DNA of 64,000 nucleotides, taken from the NCBI GenBank assembly GCA_032871835.1, contig CM065303.1:58194597-58258596 (forward strand), in the 5' to 3' direction. Under the pieces are notes generated by a model. It had not been told where the DNA came from. It was given only the letters and a program-made list of their open reading frames with translations, and did not search any database. The DNA comes from Dipteronia dyeriana (Eukaryota; Streptophyta; Magnoliopsida; Sapindales; Sapindaceae). Both the position numbers and the translations under genes were made by a program. The first letter of the stretch is position 1. Each line of letters starts with the position of its first letter. Positions 13,001 through 23,654 of the stretch are shown here, piece after piece.

Positions 13001-13808
13001 CTAACTGGACAGAAATTAGCCAAGATCAAAGTGCTTAAGCCACTGTTTGAAATTTGCATGTTACAACTCCTGCTGCTTGTTTATAGAGAACTGTCAATAA
13101 CATTGCCCTTAAAGAGCATCTAAATGTGACATGTCAATGGAAATTCAGGACTTTGCTGGAAGAAACAAATTCTACTAATTTCTTTGTTTTTATAAAATTG
13201 TTTGACACACACACTATCCTTGTTTTACATGCAAAATCAAATTAACTGGTCCCTTCTTGTCACCGGACTCAACTCTTAAATCCAACCATTTTTTGGTGTA
13301 TGCAGCCAGAAACATTTAACAAGCCACAAATACCACTAAACAGAGCTTTACTGTCAAACTATTTACCTTAGTTTGAATATGTATCATGTTATTTCGCATT
13401 ACAATTTATTACTTTATTTTGTAATGATCCTAACAGGTCACATTAGGAGGTCTGGAAGTGGTAGAGGGACGCTTGTTGGCAGCCTTAAGAGTATTACTTG
13501 CAAGTGATATGGAAACTGTGCGGAAGCATGATTTGAACACGCTTAAATCCTTATCAGCTGAAACCCCCCTTGGGATTGCAAATGAAGTTGCCGCCTTTCG
13601 CATCATTATTGCCCTATGTGCTATTGCGCTAGAGCATTTCCCTACAGAAGTAATGGAAGATGAGTCCCTACTGAAACAGGGAGTTTCAGCAAACTCAGAA
13701 CTGGCCATTCAGTTCAGAATCCAAAAGAAATCCGTGATCATAGACGTGATGAGAAATCTCTCGAGGAGAATGAAGTTATTATCATCAAAGGACGCAGCCT
13801 CTGCATAA
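10098..13808 (+). CDS. SET-domain protein-lysine methyltransferase, Rubisco-LSMT-like (471 aa, 5 exons)
   Basis: Exons: 10098-10410, 11690-11856, 12065-12364, 12482-12745, 13437-13808. The split SET fold begins near residue 60 (LGLGLVASQDIPKGSLL). It continues through the iSET insert to RAFRLYG (210-215), the cofactor-pocket motif DMCNHS (234-239) and LLLNYG (273-278), then an LSMT-type C-terminal substrate-binding domain to 471. This is the plant Rubisco methyltransferase-like family, S-adenosylmethionine-dependent lysine methyltransferases. The substrate of this member is not known, and the family name does not prove Rubisco as the target. The N-terminus (residues 1-28) is Ser/Lys-rich and could be a weak plastid or mitochondrial leader. 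The start has a good context (taccATGGCA). Intron 3 uses a GC donor (AAG|GCAGGT at 12365), required to keep the frame into VVAETD. The gene appears intact. Confidence 0.93.
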
Positions 13809-14878
13809 GGCTGGTATGTGGTGGTGATGCCGCTGAGTGAGCATCTTGTTTGCCCTCTCAACTTCACAGTTTCTCTCCTCATGTATGTTGAATATCATAA
13901 TTTTGGTTCCTTTTCATCTCTCTCTCATTAGTTGAATAATTATGTTTCTTGAAAATTTTGATTGTTTTTCCCTGTTATGGATTTCTGTATTGACTGAATA
14001 TCATAGTAGAACTATTAACGCAACAGACTGAAAAGATTGCATTTTGATATTTTCTTCGGTGTTTGGAATTGGTCTTGTTAGATAGTGATGAATATGTAAA
14101 TTTTTGTTTCCCATCCAAGTTTATCCCTTCAAAAGAAAGAGCAATTACCATTTTGATCCTTCAAAAGTAAGACCAAGTCATATTATTATTTCAATAGGAC
14201 AGAAATATCTGATTCTGTCAGAAGGAAAAAAAAAATCGACCAAGATATCTTATTCCGTTATAATTAAAAATAAAAAATAAAAATCAAACAAGTACCTTTC
14301 ATTGAATTTTGAGGACATGGGAAAGGGTAAAATATGTAACCGTCAACAATGTAAGTTTGAACACTTGAACATTTGTTATAGATCATTAAAAACTAGATCA
14401 TGTTCATGGGTTCTCACATCGTTTATTGTAAAACATAATTTTCCATATAGCCAGTGATTATTTATTAATTATTACACATAATTTGTTATATTGCTGGTAA
14501 TTGTTTGTTGATTACATGATATGATCATTTATGAGAAAAAAAAATCACAACAATACAAGAGGGAGAGGATGGAGAAACATCAAAACTAGAGGTGACAACA
14601 AATAATTTTTTTCAGGAAAAAAATTAAACAGAAAGAAGATGAGAAAAATCCACCAAAATTCAAAATTCAGGAAAAAAGAAAAATTAACAATAAAGAGCAA
14701 GAAAGAAGAAGAAGAAGAAGAAAATATAATAAGTCCTCTTTATATATTATCCTGTTCCAAAGATATGTACACAACTGAAACTGAAACAAAAACCATAAAA
14801 GACCCAGAAACTGAAGAAGGAAAAAAAAAACCTCTACTTGTAGAATCTAAAACTAGAACATAAAGATGTTTTTTATTA
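13809..14878. other. Intergenic, convergent 3' ends
   Basis: Downstream of the SET gene and downstream of the minus-strand small gene. It is AT-rich, with a purine-rich GAA-repeat stretch (about 14700-14720). An open frame of 74 codons at 14639-14863 is Lys/Glu low-complexity and is not considered a gene. Confidence 0.5.
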
Positions 14879-15097
14879 TTAATTCCCAACAGGAATGGGT
14901 CTGTGAGCCAAACCAAGCGGTGAGCGAGAGCGCTGCCTGTTGATTGTATGAAGAAGTCTTCTCATCTCCGGCGGTTGCTGCAGAGCTGGGTGCTTCACCT
15001 TCTCGAATTCTTGCCTGATCTTCATGACTTGGCTGTGAACTGGAAACCCCATCTCTCCATTCTCATGCTCGCTCTCTCTCTTCTTCTCCTCCGCCAT
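14879..15097 (-). CDS. Small conserved plant protein of unknown function (72 aa)
   Basis: A single exon reads from the ATG at 15097 to the TAA at 14879. The product is hydrophilic: an acidic/basic N-terminus (MAEEKKRESEHENGEMGFP), a helical middle (VMKIRQEFEKVKHPALQQPP) and a strongly basic C-terminus with RQRSRSPLGL then RPIPVGN at the very end. The RSRSPLGL...RPI(P/S)VG ending is one I associate with a family of small plant proteins of unknown role; this is from memory and not checked. There is no signal peptide or membrane segment. An upstream ATG at 15196 in the same frame would add 33 residues lacking this character, so the internal ATG was chosen. The RSRSP motif could be a phosphorylation site. 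No function is assigned. Confidence 0.65.
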   Translation of the reverse strand: MAEEKKRESEHENGEMGFPVHSQVMKIRQEFEKVKHPALQQPPEMRRLLHTINRQRSRSPLGLAHRPIPVGN

Positions 15098-16767
15098 ATC
15101 TCTAAAAAAAAAATCTGCTAATAATTCAGAGAGAAGACAAGAAACGTGTTGAGAGAAAGTGTTTATATTGTGAATTTGTGAGTTGTGATAGGTCATAAAA
15201 GGACATTTATTGTGACCAGGAGGGGTTTCTTAATTCTTCCAACTTTCTATTTGGAGACGACTCTTTTCTTTTCAAGACTCTTGTCTTGTGTTTCACAACT
15301 CTTTTATTTATTTAATTGCCTTTGGCTTCGGCTTCGGCTTCGGTGGTGGCTGCTGCCCAACTCCTTCTACACTTGCTGATTCCTGCATTTGACCGCTCTT
15401 CTCTATCCATATTTATATACTTTATTTGGTATATGGTTCCAATAATATTATGTATTTATGTCTACTTATTCTATACTCCTATTTTTGGATATCAAGTCTC
15501 AATACTGCTCAATTTTAATATAATATTTATTAAGAAAATTAATGATCATATCTCATGAGATATCAATTTATTTCATTCACACTATGATTAATGCTCAATA
15601 TTATATATTAATGCTCAATATTGGGTGATATATATTTTATTAACTTTCTCTCAAATTTAATAATTATACATAGATGCGATTTTATGGTTCTTTGGTCATC
15701 ACTTTCTATATAAAAGAGATTTTTTTTTTTTATGGGAAATACTTGTCAATATCCAATAGTACTGACATCTACGTGTTGATTGGTTAAAAAAACCAACACC
15801 AACCTCGTGTATTTAATATCAGACACTTTAAATGATTTTTTCAACCAATCAAAATATAGGATAAGTACCTTAGATACTGACCGGTCAGTACCGAAATATT
15901 ATCCCTTTTATTTTATATAAGTTTTCAAGTAATTCTTAACTAGCTATCCAAATTTATTTTTAATGAGAATCTTTTTAGAACCACTATTGTATATTGGTTT
16001 TAAATTTTTAAAAATCTTGCAAATATATTTGACATACTTTTTGCATTAGTAAAATCATATCAGCGGATAATCTAAAATTTAAGACTATGGATTAGGTCAA
16101 GACTTAGGAGTGTTCTTATATTTATTTTTATTGTAATTAAATTAAAATTAGAAAAATATTTTTTAAAAAACTTTAATATTTTTATATAAAAAAACGTTAA
16201 TATTTTTTAAATTAAATACAGTATTTAATATATATTAGATAAAAGAGTAATTTTTTTAAAAAAAATAATTAATTTGTAAAATTTTTTCCCATTTACACTA
16301 TTAATTGTTGTAAATATACTTATTGTTATTATTATTAATATTTTTGAAGTATTAAAAGAAAGGAGTGTGTTTGATACCCGTCGAGATCAAACATTATATA
16401 TACGATTTTCAAATACAAAAATCAATGAATAGCAATTTTGAAGAATTTACCAAAACACTACCACATGTATTAAGATATGATATGCATTATTATTAAATAG
16501 AAATATCATTAAACATAATATCAAGTAGACTTGATAATTGACCTAATTGAATCGAATACGTATAGAATTATAAATGGATATACTCAAATTTTACTAAACT
16601 CAAACCTAACCATTAGTTTATTGGATTTAAAAACTCAAACTCAAACTAATTCCCTATCTTAATATGTAAATTTGCTAGTGGGTAAGTTCTTTATTGGTTG
16701 TATAACATGCCTTTGTTCAAATCTCACTCAACTAAGACCATTGGGGTTTGATTTATATTTATTGTAA
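15098..16767. other. AT-rich intergenic stretch
   Basis: The first part is upstream of the small minus-strand gene and includes a GGCTTC hexanucleotide run (about 15322-15345). From 15400 onward the sequence is very AT-rich with no recognised gene. A tRNA-like GTTCAAATCTCAC motif near 16720 precedes the Mutator-like element. Confidence 0.5.
15322..15345. repeat. GGCTTC hexanucleotide microsatellite
   Basis: About four tandem copies of GGCTTC, ending in GGTGGTGGC. Confidence 0.7.
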
Positions 16768-16776
16768 TAAATTTAA

Positions 16777-17113
16777 GGGGTATTATCACTTAAGTTTCTA
16801 TTTTTTAACGAATTATCACTATTTTAAATGTCTTTACTGTATTAGTCACTTTAGTTCCTTATTTTTATAAAATACATCGCTTTAATTCATTTGAGTAAAA
16901 ACTAACAGTCAACTATAACAGAATGAGCAAAAATATAATTATACCCTTATTGTTATTTAAAAAAAAATTCTTTTAGTCTTTCTAGTTTCAATAATAATTG
17001 ATCAACCCCTGAAAAAAAAAATAGAATGTCTCCATTAAGGTTTGAATCAAGGATGAAAGCCCAAGCTACAGCCAACTGAGCTACTCTGATTCATTATTGA
17101 AGATTTGTTGATT

Positions 17114-17151
<38 letters not shown>

Positions 17152-17802
17152 GTTTAAATTAATTTAAATAATTTAAAATAAACTCATATATATATATATA
17201 ATTTAAAATAAATTCATATTTAATAATAATATATAAAATTATATTTTTTTAAAATGAAAAAGGAAATAATAAAACAAAAGGAAACCCAGGAATCCCAAAA
17301 AATCAAAGCCCGTAATTTGTTTTTCTTTCTTTTTTGGATTTATTTCCTTTTCAAAAAATATATTATTTCAATTTGATAAAAAAAAACTAGAAAATCAAAG
17401 CCCATAAATTGAAAAGGGAAAAAATCAACAACAAAAAAGGAAAAATAATGAATTTTTTTTATGTTTGTTTCCTTTATTTCCTTTTATTTTGTTATTTTCT
17501 TTTTCATTTTCTTAAATGGTTTATATATTATTATTATATACGTGTTTATTTTAAATTATATAAATTTGAGTTTTTTTTGTTGATTTTTACCCTTTTCAAT
17601 TTTTGGGCATTGATTTTCTAGGTTTTTTATAACAAATTGAAATAATATATTTTTTGAAAAGGAAAAAATTCCAAAAATAAAATAAAGAAAAATTACGGGT
17701 TTTGATTTTTGAATATTTTGGGTTTTGTTTTGTTTTGTTGTTTTCATTTTCATTTTCAAAAATAGGTTTTTATATTTTATTATTAAATATGAGTTTATTT
17801 TA

Positions 17803-17843
<41 letters not shown>

Positions 17844-18206
17844 TTTATTTTCAATTATATAAATATATTTAAATTAATTTAAACAAATTATATAACTATA
17901 TATATAACTATATATATATATATTTTTTTTTTATTATTATTTTTTTTAAATCAACACAACTTCAATTTGTTCAGGGCTTAACCGGTTATTATTGAAACTA
18001 AAAGGACTAAAAGAAAAAAATTTAAAAATATCTATAAAGGTAAAATTGTATGATTACATATTTTGTTGAAGTTGACCGTTAGTTTTTGATTAAATGGACT
18101 AAATTGATGTATTTTGAAAAAATAAAGGATTAAATGACTAATATAGTAAAAATATTTAAAAAGATGTCAATTCATTAAAAAATAAGGACTCCGTCTATAA
18201 TACCCC
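16777..18206. mobile_element. Mutator-like non-autonomous fold-back element with long terminal inverted repeats
   Basis: The ends are GGGGTATTATCAC and ATAATACCCC, inverted repeats of about 200 bp or more (for example TGACTAATATAG near 18140 pairs with the region near 16850). A perfect 9-bp target duplication TAAATTTAA flanks it (16768-16776 and 18207-18215), which together with the long inverted repeats points to the Mutator superfamily. The interior is extremely AT-rich, with two (TA)n blocks (about 17115-17147 and 17808-17840) and further inverted stretches, so much of the 1430 bp is a fold-back structure. No transposase is encoded. A tRNA-like stretch lies at 17039-17098. Confidence 0.8.
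17039..17098 (-). repeat. tRNA-like sequence with A-box and degenerate B-box inside the fold-back element
   Basis: Read on the minus strand it gives AGTAGCTCAGTTGGCTGTAGC, a full match to the pol III A-box consensus. About 25 bases later comes TTGATTCAAACCTT, a degenerate B box. It lacks a clean acceptor stem and is not a functional tRNA gene. It may be a tRNA or SINE fragment captured by the element. Confidence 0.4.
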
Positions 18207-18215
18207 TAAATTTAA

Positions 18216-21068
18216 AGTAATAATCTCAAACAATATTAAAAGACTGTGTTTGACACTTTGACCGCTGGTCAATTTATATATTTATTTATTTAAAAAAAGT
18301 GGTGCCCCACAGAACTTTCAATAAACCTAACGGGTAATAACTTGAGATGAGAAGATATTGATCCAATGGTATAATCTTCACACATAAACAACGAGGATTC
18401 GAATAATTTTATTCTCAAAAAATCCGAATCAATGTATATAATACTTTTTTTTTTAAAACGGCCATAAATTGTAAAAAGAGAGAAAATACGAAATTGGTTG
18501 GAAATTTTGTTGGAAAATGAGAGTATTTGTACTATATTTATAATTATAATAGCAAGCAACAGAGATCGGTAAATTTGGAATTTTCTTTGAAAGCTCAGCA
18601 CATCTTATCCCTCCTTAGATAGAAACTCATCTTGTTTGGTTAAACCTAATTTAAGAACATATGCGACGTAAAAAAAATAAAAACAAAAACAAAAACAAAA
18701 CAAAACTTCGTTGGGTTTTGATGAGTAAATTTTTATGTTTAAAAAAATAAGAAATAGTTATGACAATTTTAATATTAATTTTTCTTTCTAAAAATAATAC
18801 ATAATTTAATAATGCAAATAACTTTATTAATTAACCTTTGTATGTCGACGGCGGACGTAGTCCTAGACCAAGAAGGCAGCTATTGGCCCTGAATAGCGAA
18901 TAGCACCGGCCAAACTTCACTTTGATTATTGATTATTCTTACAAATAAAACTAAAATCAATACTAGACATGTTAGTTGAGATAAAAGTTGGAATATAAAG
19001 TTAGAATGTTTAATATTTATTACTTTTTTTCTTATTTGTACCCATTATAGGGGCAGTTTGGTATGAGATAATCAAAATAATGTGATTCCCGGAAAAGTTA
19101 AACACAATAATGTGATTCCTGAGAAACTTGTACACGTGTGTTTGGTTGTGTATGGGAATATTTCGTAGGATTCCTGAGAATATCAAGTAACCATGTTTGG
19201 TTATACATGGGAATTTATTTTTTTACTATTAAAAACTAAAAAAAAAAAAATCAACTTATATGGTTAAAAAAATAACCAGATCCATTTCTCTCACCAACCC
19301 ATTTGTTCATCCCTTTCTTTCCATCTCTCTTTGTCTTTCTCTCCAAATCATCTCCACATCGTCGTCGTCGTCGTCGCCTCCGGCCGGTCTTGTCTTCGTT
19401 GCCGTCTTCATCGAAGCTCCCCCGTCGCATCTGCATCGAAGCTCGCTGTCATCGTCTTCGTCTTCATTCACCGTCGCCGTCGTCGTCGTCTTCTTCTTCG
19501 TCAGCATCGAACCTCGCCGCCGTCATCGCATCATCGAGCAACCCAGATTTATAGTTGTTGTAATTATTTTTTTCCTTTTTTTACCGCTGATGATGTTTGA
19601 GAAATGGATTTGTGGGAAAATATTTAATAGAAGATTATTTGAGTTATTACTGTGTTTTGATTAGGGATTTCAAAAATAAAATTGGGGATTTTGTTATTAA
19701 CGTGGAAAAGGATTGTGAAGAACAACATTAAATTTTGGTATATAAATATTTTATTTTGTGTTACCTTTATTAGTTTCTGTCTTGGTCCCCCAAAACCAAA
19801 ACTCTGGCTCCGTTCCTGTATCCATGCTACACATGTATATGTCGTACCAATGTACAATTGATCAACTCTATTTGCATATATGAAATGCGCGGGATCCCGA
19901 TTTGCACAAATACAAACCATTTTGTACCGATGTAAATTGAAATTCCACATAAAATAAACATGTGGTATCCGACATGTTAAAAGATAATTGTCAAACTGGA
20001 AAATTTTGAAATTGTGTTTGTAAGTATTTTTCTTATCATTCATGTGAATATATATATCATCAAAATTCATTAAATTTCATTATGGTATGGATGGTTTGGA
20101 CATAAAATGATTTGTATTTGAGAGTTTCTTATTTTCTTTATTGTAATAGTTGTTTTGAATTTCTGTCGCCTGTATTGTTGGTGACTTGGTACATACAAAA
20201 AATTACATTAATTCAGGCATAACATAGCCGTAAACACACATTTCAACTAGTATTGAACCACCACCAAAGGATATATAATGTTTCAAGTTTGAGTTACCGC
20301 CACCGTATGTGTATTTCAAATATAAAAATAAAAAACTAATGTTGAGGTCTTCTCAAGTTCTAATCTCCCTCCCCATATCAAAAATAAAAATTACAGTAAT
20401 AATAAGAGTTATACACATGCACTATCATGTGAAACAAAAATTATAACAGAAAGAAATTAAGAAAATTTAAAATTGTCTTGTTTATTATTATATCCAAATC
20501 ATCACAACAACTGGACATTCTCATTAATTTGTAGAATTATAAAAATGCTGACTTTTGTTTGAATCCTTTAATTCTCACAATGAAGTTGATCCTTACGTCA
20601 GTTTTTCATTTACAATAAATCATTAATACTTCTGTATCCAATTCTGGTGTTCAACTAATAAATCCTTAATTTCTTTGGACTAGAATTATATGATTGAAAA
20701 AAAAAAATATTATTAGAAACTAATATAAAAACTAATCTAAATAATATGATAAATGAGTTGTCATTTCTACACAAATCATGGGATAATATCATGAATGGAC
20801 AAATTACTTATCGCATCATTTCTGTTAATTTTTGAAATATATAGTATTAATATGATTGAAATGATTAGGTTTTAAACATACCACATCATTTAGATTCTAA
20901 ATTTGGGGATTAGATTTAAATAAATTATATTATAATACATACTCTTTCTTTTTTTTCCTTTTCTAGATAGTGTCGAAATTTTAACAAAAATTAATTAAAA
21001 TGTTAAATCTTAGACGTTGAATCCATCTAATAATTGAATTTTGCTGTCTTTGTTGGATACACCGTATA
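18216..21068. other. Intergenic, repeat-rich, no supported gene
   Basis: It contains a SINE-like motif (GAGGATTCGAAT...AAAATCCGAATC, about 18390-18432). A MITE-like start lies at about 19050 (GGGGCAGTTTGGTATGAG), with an internal direct repeat AATAATGTGATTCC (about 19078 and 19107). A trinucleotide-rich segment (TCG/CGT repeats, 19360-19520) gives overlapping Ser- or Arg-rich open frames on both strands. Those frames are low-complexity and unsupported. The rest is AT-rich. Confidence 0.45.
19360..19520. repeat. TCG/CGT trinucleotide-rich segment
   Basis: Irregular runs of (TCG)n, (CGT)n and (TTC)n sit in an otherwise AT-rich region. It resembles the Ser-rich start of a plant gene but keeps no single convincing frame. 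Confidence 0.6.
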
Positions 21069-21077
21069 AATATTTAA

Positions 21078-21239
21078 GAGTAATGCTACTTATTCAAATT
21101 TAGTGTCCAAATGATGTGGTAACATTTCAATCCATTCATTTAAATTGGATTAGATTTGTATGAATTAAGTGAATTGATTGGATTGTTGTCAATTTACCAT
21201 ATCATTTGGATACCAAAATTAGACAATATAATATTACTC
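21078..21239. mobile_element. Short MITE with 9-bp target duplication
   Basis: A 162-bp unit starts GAGTAATGCTAC and ends AATATTACTC. Its ends are inverted repeats that extend inward to TCCAAATGATGTGGTAA on the left, pairing with TTACCATATCATTTGGA on the right. AATATTTAA flanks both sides (21069-21077 and 21240-21248). It has no coding capacity. Either a Mutator- or hAT-type origin fits the 8-9 bp duplication. Confidence 0.75.
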
Positions 21240-21248
21240 AATATTTAA

Positions 21249-22647
21249 AGCCTTGATCGAATTTTGTTACAAGATGCCTTGATAATTCCCATTCTCATAC
21301 AGAACTTTAAAATTGTAATGTTTACCTTTTTTAATTTCTTTTACAATGAGGATTACAATAACTTCTAATACCAAACGATTAAGTTAGAGATCTATAAGGA
21401 TCTACTGAAAATAAACAATATATGTATGGTTTGGATATTTATTAACCTTTACAATATCATGAAAAATATTTTCTACATATGATTGTAAAGTACGTATGGT
21501 GAAACTTAAATCCCCAGTATCACCTGTAATAAGAGAGTGATGTACATGCAATTTGAATGGTTCCTATGCAAAACCATACAGTTTATTTAATTAATGAAAG
21601 CATAAGACAGACATTGATAAGTTGGTGAAAAGTTATCTTGATAAATTGTTGGCCTAACACATGACATGTAGCTATTAATTTCTATGAATTATATGAGTGG
21701 AATATTCTCTCACTTTCTAGATCATCCAAACCCAATTAGGTCTTATATATGTGATCTCAACATTGTTTTTTGGTACTACTTTTACCTTAATTTGTTCTAA
21801 ATGTTGGAACTTTGAAGTTCAAATTTCAACATTCAAAGTCTTTGATTACAGTCTCTGATTTACTGTTTATTCTACAACTTATCAATCCGGTCCTGTTTCT
21901 CCACATGGAAGTTTCAACCGAAAGGAAACAAATACTTGAGGCCGGTTTGAGTTTTCTTAATGTTATTTTTTTTTTCAAATTTAAACAAAAATACATTTTA
22001 CATATTTGATAAAAATATTCCTATATATATATAAACTTGTGTAAAAATGATTATCTTTAATACATTCAATATTATGTTTAGTACTTTCTTATTAAATTTT
22101 ACTGAACATTCAATAATGTGTTTAGCATTTTCTTATTAAATTTTGTTTATATACATATATATATAATGTAATGACTATTATTCGAATCTAAAATATTATC
22201 GGATTGAATAATTAAATAAGATTCATATTGAGCTGTATATTGAGTTACAGTAACTTTTATACTAGAGTTATTGGATTAATTGAGCGACGGTCTTATAATT
22301 ATAATTAGTGTCTCCAACAAAAATTAAAGATAGTATTTGGTTCCGGATATTTTTATTCATTATTTTAAAAGAATACTTTATTTGCATTAAAAAAATAATA
22401 ATAATTAAAAAGAAAACAGTCTTTGGTATTTGTTTTTATGGTTGACCGTTGTGCCGAATAAAGATGCCAGCAAAAGCAATGATAATCGTGAAGCATGAGG
22501 GAACTGTGCCACGTGGTCGATTTCTATTTGTTAAATTAGCCACGTTTAGCTTAATGACTTTATTAAAAATAGTGAAACTAATCACATTGAAACAAACAAG
22601 ATTGAGTTCTAAAACCACGGTTGGATATGTAATTCTCATTTTAGTCT
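21249..22647. other. AT-rich intergenic stretch
   Basis: No gene or element boundary was recognised. Short repeated phrases such as TTTAG(T/C)A(C/T)TTTCTTATTAAATTTT occur near 22079 and 22120. Confidence 0.45.
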
Positions 22648-22835
22648 GGGTGCGTTTGGTATGGAAATGGGACAGGACAATGTGAGACTGTATTGGATAG
22701 AATAAGACTGAATATGTTATTCTATGTTGTGTTTGGAAGGCCTTGACAGAACTATAAACTGTATTGTTATGCGTTTGATATGATTGAGACATGACGGAAC
22801 AAGATATTCAAATGACCAGAGTACATTTCTTATAT

Positions 22836-22970
22836 ATATATAACAACGTAGACTATAATATTATATATATATATATATATTAATTGTTATAATTACATTA
22901 TATATATATATAATTTGATGTATTATATAGAAAATATAATATTTATATATAATAAAATATATTAGATACC
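22836..22970. repeat. TA-rich tract bordering the pararetrovirus (left)
   Basis: (TA)n runs at 22836-22843, 22861-22880 and 22900-22912 lie between the left MITE arm and the viral sequence. They form a pair with the much longer TA tract at 27398-27730. Confidence 0.7.
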
Positions 22971-23323
22971 AAAACGGAACACGATGATATAAAATAGAAA
23001 GCACAGTACAAGATATAACAATTTTAGATACATAACAGTGAAAACAAAAATTTAACTCTTCCGACAACAATCCGGGTAAGAGACACGGTTCAAAATAATA
23101 ATAACTGGTCAGTACGTGGCTTTGTTCTACCTGAATCTATCCTTTTCAGTATAACTGATTAAGCGGATATGTCCTGGTTTCCAGTCGATATACTAGACCA
23201 GAACAATGTAATAGATCATAGAAATAAAAATGGAGATAAAAGAGATAGATTCTTACAGTGGGTTTAAACAAATAAGTCTGACAGCAATGGTAGCAAAATT
23301 GATATGCAAAATAAGTCACACAC

Positions 23324-23329
23324 TTTATT
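23324..23329 (-). terminator. Pararetroviral poly(A) signal AATAAA
   Basis: AATAAA on the minus strand about 120 bp after the TATA box. A poly(A) signal shortly after the start site fits the terminally redundant genomic RNA of plant pararetroviruses. Confidence 0.5.
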
Positions 23330-23449
23330 TATGTAGTTCATAAATTTACAAGAGGAAGAAGAGAAGGAATAGTAAGCTTCGCAGAGCTTTCTTCAAGATA
23401 AAGAAACTTAGGAACACTGAACTTGTTCGTCAAATGAAACACACAAACA

Positions 23450-23457
23450 TATTTATA
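23450..23457 (-). promoter_or_regulatory. Pararetroviral TATA box
   Basis: CTCTATAAATATG on the minus strand. Transcription would begin near 23420 and run toward lower coordinates. Confidence 0.6.
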
Positions 23458-23550
23458 GAGAGTTCAACTAACTCTGGTTAAAATAAAAGTGTCGGTAAAC
23501 CATGGTCAGCAGACCTTGGTCAGGTTACTTTCTATCTTTAACTTTGATGA

Positions 23551-23623
23551 TGAGTTGTCTTTTGTCGGATACTTTGTGAGCTGTCTTTTGTCACATCTGT
23601 TGGTGAGCTGTCTTTTGTCGGCC
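23551..23623 (-). promoter_or_regulatory. Triple 26-27 bp direct repeat upstream of the pararetroviral TATA box
   Basis: Three copies start at 23551, 23577 and 23604, each holding TGAG(T/C)TGTCTTTTGTC on + (GACAAAAGACAGCTCA in the transcribed sense). They lie 94-166 bp upstream of the TATA box and just after the last open frame, where enhancer repeats are found in pararetroviral promoters. Confidence 0.6.
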
Positions 23624-23654
23624 ATTTGATCTTATCTTCAAAGATTGGACTAAG

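Noticed and set aside
14639..14863. 74-codon Lys/Glu-rich open frame
   Set aside because: Low-complexity purine-rich sequence in the convergent 3' region; no domain.
17039..17098. Functional tRNA gene
   Set aside because: The B box is degenerate, the acceptor stem does not pair, and the sequence lies within a transposon.
19251..19664. Overlapping Ser/Arg-rich open frames on both strands
   Set aside because: They are by-products of TCG/CGT trinucleotide runs; no single frame shows protein-like composition beyond the repeat.
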